Assembly (NCBI GenBank): GCA_023386235.1
Contig: JAEWKC010000015.1
Coordinates: forward strand, 1 to 42,080
DNA length: 42,080 bases
From: Bacteroidota bacterium
GTDB taxonomy: Bacteria > Bacteroidota > Bacteroidia > Chitinophagales > Chitinophagaceae
Direction: 5' to 3'
A program made the translations under genes and the position numbers. The notes under the pieces are model-generated. The model was not told the DNA's origin, made no database searches, and worked only from the letters and a program-made list of their open reading frames with translations. This document shows positions 1-7,496 of the stretch, in pieces. How positions within the stretch are numbered: position 1 is the first letter of the stretch; every line of letters begins with the position of its first letter.

Positions 1-1031
1 CTTCCGTAATAAGACAATTATGGATGGAGAATGCAGCCCACCTGGCCAAACTTGGCAATGTAAAAAAGCTGGATTCGCGCAACCTGTACATCAATCACAT
101 GGATGCGGAAGAAAGCGTGGTATCTATATACAACCACCAGATATTGAATGTTGATAAAGGAGACAACAACAACCTCGGCGGTATTCTTTGCCTGTGGAAC
201 GACCGGAATTTAGACAAAGGAGAAGACAACCTTACGCACAATCCAGTTTACTCGTCTTTGCTCGCTTTTGCAGAAAGAGCGTGGATCGGTGGAGGCATTC
301 CCCATAATTACGCCGTGATGTTACCACAAAACAAAACAGCATTCATAGATTTTGAAAACCGGTTATTGGATCTAAAGAAGACGGATTTTAATCAATTGCC
401 TTTTCCGTATGTAAAACAATCCAACATAGAATGGCAACTGATAGGCCCCTATGATAATGGTGGTGATCTTGCCAAGAAATTCGCTCCCGAACTAAAGAAT
501 TTCAACACTGATAAAATAAAAAATAAGAAAACGGTTTATGGTGGCACCATTATTCCACGCCACTTCTGGCACCCTATTGTGAGAGGTATTTTTGAGGATG
601 AAAAAGAAAATACTACATATTATGGTTATCAACGTTACTGGTCAGATGCGGATACTACCGCCGAAATGTGGATCGGGTTTTACGATTTCTCGCGTTCTAC
701 CATGACCAATACACCGGATGCGGGTACATGGAATCATTTACAAAGTAAAATATGGCTCAATGGCAATGAAATTGCACCACCAAAATGGCAAAGAGCCGGG
801 CAAAAAGGAGATTTGGAAATACCTTATATTGATGAAAACTACATCATGCGTAAGCCTACAACTGTGCAATTAAAAAAAGGCTGGAATGAAATACTTACCA
901 AAATACCTATTGGTTCGTTTGCCGCTAAAGTGTGGCATACGCCTAATAAGTGGATGTTCACAGCCATGATCATAGAAAAACAACCGGGCAGCATCAATTA
1001 TCAACAAGGCGGAGGATACCGGAAAAAATAA
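1..1031 (+). CDS. C-terminal part of a GH20-like beta-N-acetylhexosaminidase (5' end outside window)
   Basis: The reading frame is open from the first bases, so the true start lies upstream and about 340 codons are visible. The stretch GGILCLWNDRNLDKGEDNL followed by NPVYSSLLAFAERAW resembles the last strands of the GH20 TIM barrel, where a tryptophan motif lines the substrate pocket. The rest, with WLNGNEIAPP and a final LKKGWNEI, looks like a beta-sandwich accessory domain often found at the end of Bacteroidota family 20 enzymes. GH20 enzymes remove terminal N-acetylhexosamines from chitin oligomers or glycans, usually in the periplasm or at the cell surface. The catalytic Asp-Glu pair would lie upstream and cannot be checked. 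The family is fairly sure; the substrate is not. Confidence 0.72.
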   Translation, partial: SVIRQLWMENAAHLAKLGNVKKLDSRNLYINHMDAEESVVSIYNHQILNVDKGDNNNLGGILCLWNDRNLDKGEDNLTHNPVYSSLLAFAERAWIGGGIPHNYAVMLPQNKTAFIDFENRLLDLKKTDFNQLPFPYVKQSNIEWQLIGPYDNGGDLAKKFAPELKNFNTDKIKNKKTVYGGTIIPRHFWHPIVRGIFEDEKENTTYYGYQRYWSDADTTAEMWIGFYDFSRSTMTNTPDAGTWNHLQSKIWLNGNEIAPPKWQRAGQKGDLEIPYIDENYIMRKPTTVQLKKGWNEILTKIPIGSFAAKVWHTPNKWMFTAMIIEKQPGSINYQQGGGYRKK

Positions 1032-1053
1032 AAGCTATAGCGTAAGTTTTACG

Positions 1054-1096
1054 GCTCAACTTTATTTTTTCTCGAAGAAAAAAAATGAAGTTGAGC
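1054..1096 (+). terminator. Long hairpin terminator after the GH20 gene
   Basis: GCTCAACTT (1054-1062) pairs perfectly with AAGTTGAGC (1088-1096). The interior ATTTTTTCT and AGAAAAAAAT also pair around a CGA loop, so almost the whole 43 bases fold into one stem. A short TTTG run follows. It lies 23 bases after the stop codon. The symmetric AT-rich stem could also be a structured RNA, but a terminator is simplest. Confidence 0.6.
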
Positions 1097-1170
1097 TTTG
1101 TTGCACTTTAAACTTGCACGCAGACTAAAAATAACTGCAAATTAATTTTCTCTTTTTAGATTAATATTCC

Positions 1171-1178
1171 TAATTTTG
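1171..1178 (+). promoter_or_regulatory. Putative -7 element of the fusA promoter
   Basis: TAATTTTG matches the Bacteroidota -7 consensus TAnnTTTG. It would place transcription start near 1185 and give a leader of about 45 bases before fusA. The -33 TTTG element is only weakly matched by TTTTC near 1146-1150. Confidence 0.5.
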
Positions 1179-1228
1179 CGCCCGAATAGTAAAAACCACT
1201 ATTCTTATTTCTAAAAATTAATCATTAT

Positions 1229-3385
1229 ATGTCCGATTTAAAATTAAGACGCAATTTCGGTATCGCTGCACACATTGATGCAGGAAAGACTACAACCACC
1301 GAACGTATTCTTCGTTATACAGGTATGATTCATCGCACAGGTGAAGTGCACGATGGTGGCGCTACCACCGACTGGATGGAGCAGGAAAAAGAACGTGGTA
1401 TTACCATTACTTCTGCCGCCGTTAGCTGTCAATGGCCTTTTCCAACCGTTCAGGGAAAACCATTGGCTGAAACTAAAAAGTATTCTTTCAATATTATTGA
1501 TACTCCGGGTCACGTTGACTTTACTGTAGAAGTAGAGCGTTCTATGCGTGTATTAGATGGTCTTATCGCGCTATTTTCTGCCGTAGATGGCGTAGAGCCT
1601 CAGTCAGAAACCGTTTGGCGTCAGGCTAACCGCTACAAAGTACCCAGAATCGGATTTGTAAATAAAATGGACCGTTCAGGTGCCGACTTCTTAAATGTGG
1701 TAGCACAGATCAAAGAAATGCTGGGCGCCAAGGCCGTTCCGCTTCAGTTGCCCATAGGCGCTGAAGACAACTTTAAAGGTGTAGTGGATCTTATTCAAAA
1801 CACAGGTATTGTATGGGACGATGCTACCGAAGGTATGACCTATACGGAAGTGCCTATTCCTGACGATATGAAAGAAGATGTGGAGTACTGGAGAGGACAA
1901 TTGATTGAAGCGGTTGCAGAATATGATGAAAACCTGATGGAGAAATTCTTCGACGATCCTAACAGCATTTCAGAAGAAGAAGTACACGAAGCTATCCGTA
2001 AAGCCTGTATAGATCTAAGCATCATACCTATGATGTGCGGCTCTTCTTTCAAAAACAAAGGTGTACAAACAGCACTGGATGCCGTTTGCCGCTACTTACC
2101 ATCTCCCGTAGACGTGGAAGCTATTGAAGGTAGTGATCCTAACGATCCGGAAAAGAAATTGCTCCGCAAACCCGATGCAAAAGAACCCTTCGCATCATTG
2201 GCGTTTAAAATTATGACCGACCCGTTTGTAGGTCGTTTGGCTTTCTTCCGCTGCTACAGCGGGCATTTAGATGCAGGCTCTTATGTATTAAATGTACGTT
2301 CCGGCAAAAACGAGCGTATCTCCCGTATCATGAAAATGTTTGCCAACAAACAAAATCCCGTAGAGTTTATTGAAGCCGGAGATATTGGCGCGGCTGTTGG
2401 CTTTAAAGATATTAAAACAGGCGATACATTGTGTGATGAAAAACATCCCATTGTATTGGAAAACATGTTTATCCCCGAACCGGTTATCGCCATTGCTATT
2501 GAGCCCAAAACACAAGGCGACGTAGACAAAATGGGTATGGCCATCTCTAAGCTGGTAGAAGAAGATCCTACATTGCGCGTAAATACGGATGAAGAAACCG
2601 GACAAACCATATTGCAAGGTATGGGTGAATTGCATCTGGAAATCATTATCGATCGTTTGAAACGCGAATTTAAAGTAGAAATCAACCAAGGTAACCCTCA
2701 GGTTGCTTACAAAGAAACTTTCCAGAACACTATCTCTCACAGAGAAGTACTAAAAAAACAAACCGGTGGTCGTGGTAAATTTGCCGACATCGAATTTGAA
2801 ATGGGCCCTGCCGATGAAGAATGGTTAAAAGAAAACGAAGGAAAATCATTCCAGTTTGTAAATAACATTGTGGGTGGTTCTATTCCGCGTGAATTTTTCC
2901 CTGCCATTCAAAAAGGTTTTGAAACAGCAATGACCACGGGTGTTTTAGCAGGCTATCCTGTACAAAACATGAAGATCCGTATTTATGACGGTTCATTCCA
3001 CAACGTAGACTCCGACGCTATGTCTTTTGAACTATGCGCCAAAGCTGGTTTCCGTACCGCAGGCAAGAAAGCAAAACCTGTATTATTAGAGCCTATCATG
3101 AAAGTAGAAGTGACCACACCCGATCAATACATGGGTGATGTGAGCGGAGACCTTAACCGTCGTCGTGGTATGATGGAAGGCATGGACAGCAGAGGCAACG
3201 CGCAGGTAATTAAAGCCAAAGTACCATTAAGCGAAATGTTTGGTTATGTAACCCAGTTACGTTCCATCACTTCCGGTCGTGCGGCTTCTACTATGGAATT
3301 CTCCCACTACTCTCCTGCCCCGGTTAACATTGCAGAAGAAGTGATTGCCAAAAACAAAGGAAAAGTAAAAGACGAAGAAGAATAA
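1229..3385 (+). CDS. fusA: Translation elongation factor G
   Basis: This is a full-length 718-residue EF-G, the GTPase that drives ribosome translocation and, with RRF, ribosome recycling in the cytoplasm. The G1 motif AHIDAGKT is at residues 14-21, G3 DTPGH at 91-95 and G4 NKMD at 145-148; the switch I segment includes EQEKERGITITSAA. The C-terminal domains IV and V are complete, ending in a lysine/glutamate-rich tail. The ATG start is chosen because it gives the standard MSDLKLRRNFGIAAHIDAGK N-terminus; there is no Shine-Dalgarno box, as is normal in this phylum. It is monocistronic: a strong terminator follows, and no rpsL, rpsG or tufA is adjacent, unlike the classic str operon. Confidence 0.98.
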   Translation: MSDLKLRRNFGIAAHIDAGKTTTTERILRYTGMIHRTGEVHDGGATTDWMEQEKERGITITSAAVSCQWPFPTVQGKPLAETKKYSFNIIDTPGHVDFTVEVERSMRVLDGLIALFSAVDGVEPQSETVWRQANRYKVPRIGFVNKMDRSGADFLNVVAQIKEMLGAKAVPLQLPIGAEDNFKGVVDLIQNTGIVWDDATEGMTYTEVPIPDDMKEDVEYWRGQLIEAVAEYDENLMEKFFDDPNSISEEEVHEAIRKACIDLSIIPMMCGSSFKNKGVQTALDAVCRYLPSPVDVEAIEGSDPNDPEKKLLRKPDAKEPFASLAFKIMTDPFVGRLAFFRCYSGHLDAGSYVLNVRSGKNERISRIMKMFANKQNPVEFIEAGDIGAAVGFKDIKTGDTLCDEKHPIVLENMFIPEPVIAIAIEPKTQGDVDKMGMAISKLVEEDPTLRVNTDEETGQTILQGMGELHLEIIIDRLKREFKVEINQGNPQVAYKETFQNTISHREVLKKQTGGRGKFADIEFEMGPADEEWLKENEGKSFQFVNNIVGGSIPREFFPAIQKGFETAMTTGVLAGYPVQNMKIRIYDGSFHNVDSDAMSFELCAKAGFRTAGKKAKPVLLEPIMKVEVTTPDQYMGDVSGDLNRRRGMMEGMDSRGNAQVIKAKVPLSEMFGYVTQLRSITSGRAASTMEFSHYSPAPVNIAEEVIAKNKGKVKDEEE

Positions 3386-3410
3386 ATTTTTCTCTCTTTG
3401 CAAACATATC

Positions 3411-3442
3411 AAAAACGTCCTGTTAAACAGGGCGTTTTTTTT
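3411..3442 (+). terminator. Intrinsic terminator of fusA
   Basis: AAAACGTCCTGTT pairs with AACAGGGCGTTTT, with one G-T wobble and a tiny loop, followed by a run of eight T. It begins 26 bases after the fusA stop. Confidence 0.9.
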
Positions 3443-3926
3443 ATTGACCCGTACATTAGAGATTATCCAACGGACTTTTGATTTTCGATTTGGAAATATC
3501 GGTGATGTGGGTGTTGCGCTTCGAAATTAAACGTAGGTACTAATGCAGATTCGTAATTTTTCTCCGTATTATCTGAAAGCCTTTTTATCTTTAATTCGGT
3601 TTTCGAATTGAATGGAGAGTTGCTGACGATTCATGATTAGAGTTTTATTTCGTAAAACCAGAAATAGAAAATTATACTAAACTGAATATCACTGCTTTGC
3701 AGATTATTAAAAATTGGTTTTGCGCAATAAGATAAAGCTGATTTTTACGAAATACGCAAAACCTAGACGTTGACACGCAACCCACGCTCGCAAGCCTCTT
3801 CGTTTGGCTTTATAAGCCAAACTCCCGAGTCTTTCTCCCAAAGCGTGTCAACGATGGCACTTGACGAAGTTCCGTTCCACGACATTTTACTCAAAATAAA
3901 AAAATCGCTTTGATTTAACTTTTTGC
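3443..3926. other. Palindrome-rich intergenic region before the toxin-antitoxin pair
   Basis: No gene could be supported in these 480 bases. The region carries several inverted repeats: AATTCG/CGAATT at 3593-3609, ATTTCGTAAAA at 3647-3657 against TTTTACGAAAT at 3743-3753, GTTTTGCG at 3717-3724 against CGCAAAAC at 3755-3762, and the nested palindrome at 3768-3853. An open frame on the minus strand across 3763-4026 is an accident of the palindrome and overlaps the toxin. The region may be the scar of an inserted element. Confidence 0.5.
3768..3853. repeat. Nested palindromic element (86 bp)
   Basis: CGTTGACACGC (3768-3778) and GCGTGTCAACG (3843-3853) are a perfect 11-bp inverted repeat. Inside, CTCG (3787-3790) pairs with CGAG (3826-3829), and GTTTGGCTT (3802-3810) pairs with AAGCCAAAC (3814-3822) around a TAT loop. 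The whole unit can fold as one long interrupted stem. There is no poly-T tail, so it is not an ordinary terminator; it may be a REP-like or recombination-related element. Confidence 0.65.
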
Positions 3927-3934
3927 TATATTTG
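3927..3934 (+). promoter_or_regulatory. Putative -7 element of the toxin-antitoxin promoter
   Basis: TATATTTG matches TAnnTTTG exactly. A TTTG at 3909-3912 could serve as the -33 box, although the 14-base gap is short. Its position makes the ATG at 3953 the likely toxin start, since an upstream TTG at 3923 would precede the transcription start. Confidence 0.5.
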
Positions 3935-3952
3935 TATCCAAATGAATACAAA

Positions 3953-4252
3953 ATGTACTTTATTGAAAAAACAAATGAGTTTGACAAATGGCTACGGAAA
4001 TTAAAAGACATTCGTGCAAAAGCCAAAATTTTGTTCAGACTTCAGAAAATTGGAAACGAAGAACATTTTGGTGACTGTAAGCCCGTTGGAAATGGAATCA
4101 GAGAATTACGGATTAATTATGCGAAAGGTTACAGAATCTATTTCAAAGAAACGGAAGGAAACATTATCATTTTGCTAATCGGGGGAGACAAATCAAACCA
4201 GCAAAAAGATATTGAAAAAGCGAAAGAAATTTGGGATAAAATCAAAAAATAA
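3953..4252 (+). CDS. RelE/HigB-type toxin of a type II toxin-antitoxin system
   Basis: This 99-residue basic protein matches the addiction-module killer family (RelE/ParE superfamily, phage Gp49/HigB-like). Characteristic features are the N-terminal FIEKTNEFDKWLRKLKD segment, the GNGIRELRINYAKGYRIYF core and IILLIGGDKSNQQKDI near the end. Such toxins usually cleave mRNA at the ribosome, or in ParE types poison gyrase; the HigB-like core favours an RNase. The ATG at 3953 is preferred over an in-frame TTG at 3923 because the probable -7 element covers 3927-3934. The antitoxin gene begins 4 bases after the stop, in toxin-first order as in higBA. The antitoxin would be expected to bind the promoter and repress both genes. 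Confidence 0.88.
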   Translation: MYFIEKTNEFDKWLRKLKDIRAKAKILFRLQKIGNEEHFGDCKPVGNGIRELRINYAKGYRIYFKETEGNIIILLIGGDKSNQQKDIEKAKEIWDKIKK

Positions 4253-4256
4253 CGAA

Positions 4257-4541
4257 ATGGATATTTCAAAATTTGACATTGCAGATTATTTGGACAGCAA
4301 AGAAATGATTGCTGAATATCTTAATATTGTCCTGGAAGAAGGTGATGACTCTGAAATTATTGTTGCTATTGGGAATATAGCAAAAGCAATAGGAATGACT
4401 AAAATTGCAGAAGAAACCGGAATGAGCAGGCCGAGTTTGTACAAAGCACTATCAGATGGTGCAAAACCGCAATTTTCAACCATTATGAAAGTTTTGAAAG
4501 CAGTGGGTGGACAAATAAGAGTTAATCCAATAAACACGTAA
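4257..4541 (+). CDS. HigA-like helix-turn-helix antitoxin
   Basis: This 94-residue protein has the architecture of addiction-module antidote proteins paired with HigB-like killers: an N-terminal FDIADYLDSKEMIAEYLN segment, then a helix-turn-helix around IAEETGMSRPSLYKALS (roughly residues 45-62) and the terminal PQFSTIMKVLKAVGGQIRV. It should neutralise the upstream toxin by direct binding and repress the shared promoter through its HTH. The ATG at 4257 is chosen because it lies 4 bases after the toxin stop and matches the family N-terminus; a longer frame from 4212 would overlap the toxin by 41 bases with a lysine-rich non-family extension. No terminator is obvious downstream. Confidence 0.88.
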   Translation: MDISKFDIADYLDSKEMIAEYLNIVLEEGDDSEIIVAIGNIAKAIGMTKIAEETGMSRPSLYKALSDGAKPQFSTIMKVLKAVGGQIRVNPINT

Positions 4542-4718
4542 AAAAACGTTGCACAACTCTCATTTGAAAAAAAATCAATAGTATAGCTTTCTGATTGCTT
4601 TTACAGCCTCGTTTGCAGGAAGCTATTTTTTCGTTTTATTAAATTTAAACGGACGTTTCCAGTTGTAATACTTATCTCCAACTATTTTGTTGAACAGTAA
4701 TTAAGTTCAGAATAAACA

Positions 4719-4755
4719 ATAAAAAAGAGCATCTGAATTTTGTACAGATGCTCTT
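4719..4755 (-). terminator. Intrinsic terminator of pckA
   Basis: On the minus strand AAGAGCATCTG pairs with CAGATGCTCTT (4725-4735 with 4745-4755), an 11-bp perfect stem with a 9-base loop, followed by a run of T. It ends about 50 bases past the pckA stop. Confidence 0.88.
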
Positions 4756-4806
4756 CTTCGTTTTTATATAACAACTATGAAAAAAACTTTTCAATGTTTT
4801 AAAAGC

Positions 4807-6411
4807 TTATAGCTGAGGACCGGCAGCTACTAGGTTTTTGCCTTCTTCGGTATCAGTATATTGCTCAAAGTTAGCAATGTATTTAGCTGCAAGGCTCTTT
4901 GCTTTTTCTTCCCATTCAGAAGCATTGGCATAAGTAGTTCTCGGATCTAAAATATCAGATACATTTGGTAATGCTTTCGGATAAGTCAGGTTCATCACAG
5001 GTATTGTACCTGTTTCCGCGCTGTCAATAGAACCATCAAGGATCGCGTCAATGATCGCTCTTGTATCTTTCAAAGAAATTCTTTTTCCGGTACCGTTCCA
5101 GCCTGTATTTACCAAGTACGCTTTTGCTCCGTGCTCTTTCATTTTACCGATTAGTGTTTTAGAGTACATAGTCGGGTGCAATGATAAGAACGCTTCACCA
5201 AATGCAGGCGAGAAAGATGGAGTTGGTTCTGTAATACCTCTTTCAGTTCCCGCTAATTTAGAAGTGTAACCGCAAAGGAAGTGGTACTGCGCCTGGTCGT
5301 CGGTAAGGATAGAAACCGGAGGCAATACACCAAAAGCATCAGCAGACAAGTAAACGATCTTTTTAGCGTGTCCTGCTTTGGAAGGAAGAACAATTTTATT
5401 GATGTGATAAATAGGATAAGAAACCCTTGTATTTTCAGTGATAGAGCCGTCTTTAAAATCTACTTGTCCGTTTTCGCTTACTACTACGTTTTCCAATAAA
5501 GCATCGCGTCTGATAGCTCTCCAGATATCGGGTTCTTTTTCTTCAGAAAGGTCAATTACTTTTGCATAACAACCACCTTCGTAGTTAAATACGCCGTTGT
5601 TGTCCCAGCCATGCTCGTCATCACCAATCAGGTAACGTTTAGGATCGGCGGATAAAGTAGTTTTACCTGTGCCTGAAAGTCCGAAGAATACAGCTACATC
5701 GCCCGCTTCGCCTACGTTTGCAGAGCAGTGCATTGATGCCATTCCTTTTAGTGGTAAGTAGTAGTTCATCATAGAGAACATACCTTTTTTCATTTCACCA
5801 CCATACCATGTACCACCAATGATCTGAATTTTTTGTGTAAGATCAAACATTACAAAGTTTTCAGAATTCAATCCTTGCTCTTTCCAGTTGGGGTTAGTAA
5901 CTTTTGAACCGTTCATCACTACAAAGTCAGGAGTACCGTAGTTTTCCAATTCGTAATGAGAAGGACGAATAAACATATTGGTAACAAAATGCGCCTGCCA
6001 TGCTACTTCCATGATAAATCTTACTTTCAGCCTTGTATCCGGATTGGTACCACAGAAAGTATCTACTACGTATAATTTTTTATTTGAAAGTTCTTCTGTA
6101 ACCAGGTCTTTCAATTCGTTGAAAATTTCCTTGGTAGTAGGTACATTTATTTTACCATCCCACCAGATAGTATCGGCAGAAGTTTCGTCTTTTACGATGT
6201 ACCTGTCTTTAGGAGAACGCCCGGTGAATATACCGGTTTTTACTGCTACTGCACCGCTTTCTGTAACTACACCTTTTTCAAATCCTTCATTTGCAGTGTT
6301 TACTTCTGCCTGATATAGTTGTTCGTACGATGGGTTGTACACTACTTCGGGGGTACCCGTAATTCCGTATTGGCTTAGGTTAAGGTCAGCCGCTGTTTTT
6401 TGTGTTGCCAT
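4807..6411 (-). CDS. pckA: Phosphoenolpyruvate carboxykinase (ATP)
   Basis: A 534-residue ATP-type PEP carboxykinase, the usual length for the family. It interconverts oxaloacetate plus ATP with PEP, CO2 and ADP: gluconeogenesis, or PEP carboxylation in fermentative Bacteroidota. Visible motifs are GRSPKD (64-69), the kinase-1a P-loop GLSGTGKTT (244-252), the metal and nucleotide site IGDDEHGW (262-269) and the upstream NYYLPLKGMASMHCSANVG. The start matches MATQKTAADLNLSQYGI and leaves a leader of about 140 bases to the candidate promoter at 6559-6566, long enough for post-transcriptional control. A clear terminator follows. It is a single-gene unit between the toxin-antitoxin pair and porT. 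Confidence 0.98.
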   Translation of the reverse strand: MATQKTAADLNLSQYGITGTPEVVYNPSYEQLYQAEVNTANEGFEKGVVTESGAVAVKTGIFTGRSPKDRYIVKDETSADTIWWDGKINVPTTKEIFNELKDLVTEELSNKKLYVVDTFCGTNPDTRLKVRFIMEVAWQAHFVTNMFIRPSHYELENYGTPDFVVMNGSKVTNPNWKEQGLNSENFVMFDLTQKIQIIGGTWYGGEMKKGMFSMMNYYLPLKGMASMHCSANVGEAGDVAVFFGLSGTGKTTLSADPKRYLIGDDEHGWDNNGVFNYEGGCYAKVIDLSEEKEPDIWRAIRRDALLENVVVSENGQVDFKDGSITENTRVSYPIYHINKIVLPSKAGHAKKIVYLSADAFGVLPPVSILTDDQAQYHFLCGYTSKLAGTERGITEPTPSFSPAFGEAFLSLHPTMYSKTLIGKMKEHGAKAYLVNTGWNGTGKRISLKDTRAIIDAILDGSIDSAETGTIPVMNLTYPKALPNVSDILDPRTTYANASEWEEKAKSLAAKYIANFEQYTDTEEGKNLVAAGPQL

Positions 6412-6558
6412 AAGTTTAAATGTGTATTTTGATTGATAATTTAATTACAAAAAAATTTGCAGAGCAGATAATAATTTAAAAATCGCGTCTTCGGCATCTG
6501 ATGAAAAAAGTAAACAAAAATCATTTCACTTTTTTTATCGCTCTGTTTTATTCTATGG

Positions 6559-6566
6559 CAAAGGTA
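6559..6566 (-). promoter_or_regulatory. Putative -7 element of the pckA promoter
   Basis: On the minus strand this reads TACCTTTG, an exact TAnnTTTG match. A TTTG 16 bases further upstream (plus-strand CAAA at 6583-6586) is a plausible -33 box with a slightly short spacer. Confidence 0.5.
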
Positions 6567-6637
6567 TGTATAGAAAAACTAACAAAAAATGATATTCGTC
6601 AGTTTATGCAAAAAATTGCCCTTGTGTTTTGTTAAAG

Positions 6638-7384
6638 TTATTCTTCAAAATTCAAAGTGAACTGAATCATCCTTGTATTCATTTTGTGCAACACGTTGGA
6701 ATAAGGATTGGAGGGGTCAGAAATATGACTGTTGCCAAAATAATTCCCGATTTTGATTTCCGGTGAAACTACTGTAAAGGGCAGGTAAATACTAAAGCCC
6801 GCACCGAATTCGTAGCCCAATTGATTTTGTCTTATTTGCGGCGGCGGATAAAGATCTAACTGGCGCGCTTTTTTATATTCTTCCGAGTTGGCAGCCAGGT
6901 TAATATCGTACTTAGGTCCTGCAAACATATACACTCTGAAATTGTTGAGCCTGTCTGAGCTCAGCTTTACATGCAGCGGCACGCTTACCATTGTAGCTGG
7001 CAGTCTTATCACTTCAGGGTTGTTTTGTATAGATGGCTTATCGGCTATATAATCCGCATCGTAATAATAAGATAAAGATTTTGAGCCTCCTATTACCAGT
7101 TTAGGCGCTATTCGAGCTTCAAGATTATTGTAGATTCTTGCGGTGGACAATAAGCCAAACTCAAGGCCATGACTGCCTTTGGGCTCAATACGTGTAAAAG
7201 CCGGTTGCTGAAGAAACTCTTTTGAACGTGTAGTATGCAGTACAGAATAATTGTATCCTACCGATAAACCAAAATAGTAGGGATCACGGTCGTGGTTTAA
7301 CCGATACTGGTTAAATTGCGCGTTGCTCTCTATGCAAAACAACGCTACGCAAGTAAATAAGGTTACAATCCTTAAAGCCTTCAT
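6638..7384 (-). CDS. porT: Type IX secretion system protein PorT (SprT)
   Basis: A 248-residue outer-membrane beta-barrel with an N-terminal signal peptide ending near IESNAQ. The pattern DPYYFGLSVGYN near the start, a central VSVPLHVKLSSDRLNNFRVYMFAGPKYDI region and GYEFGAGFSIYLPFTVVSPEIKIG near the end follow the PorT/SprT family, a component of the type IX secretion apparatus required for export of CTD-bearing proteins and for gliding. The presence of a T9SS sorting domain on the protein at 22481-23464 supports this. A TATTTTTG motif lies only 8 bases before the start (7392-7399), which would imply an almost leaderless transcript. A generic outer-membrane barrel is the alternative. Confidence 0.8.
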   Translation of the reverse strand: MKALRIVTLFTCVALFCIESNAQFNQYRLNHDRDPYYFGLSVGYNYSVLHTTRSKEFLQQPAFTRIEPKGSHGLEFGLLSTARIYNNLEARIAPKLVIGGSKSLSYYYDADYIADKPSIQNNPEVIRLPATMVSVPLHVKLSSDRLNNFRVYMFAGPKYDINLAANSEEYKKARQLDLYPPPQIRQNQLGYEFGAGFSIYLPFTVVSPEIKIGNYFGNSHISDPSNPYSNVLHKMNTRMIQFTLNFEE

Positions 7385-7469
7385 TGTACTACAAAAATAA
7401 AATTAATTATCTCTAAAACGAAATAAAGCGGTTTTAAGTATAAGAAGTAAATTCTTTGCAATAATATCG

Positions 7470-7477
7470 TAAATTTG
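7470..7477 (+). promoter_or_regulatory. Putative -7 element of the mqnE promoter
   Basis: TAAATTTG matches TAnnTTTG, 20 bases before the mqnE ATG. No convincing -33 box at the usual spacing. Confidence 0.45.
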
Positions 7478-7496
7478 CCAACGAAATTTTGAAGCG

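Noticed and set aside
1244..1513. Minus-strand frames inside fusA and other conserved genes
   Set aside because: They are opposite-strand shadows of highly conserved genes, with no independent signals.
3768..3853. Integron attC site
   Set aside because: The ends read GTTGACA...TGTCAAC, the reverse of the required RYYYAAC...GTTRRRY, and no integrase is seen.
3763..4026. Open frame of 87 codons on the minus strand
   Set aside because: It spans the palindrome and overlaps the toxin gene on the other strand; no family resemblance and no promoter.
4212..4256. Longer antitoxin start inside the toxin gene
   Set aside because: The extra 15 residues are lysine-rich, overlap the toxin frame and are not part of the family.
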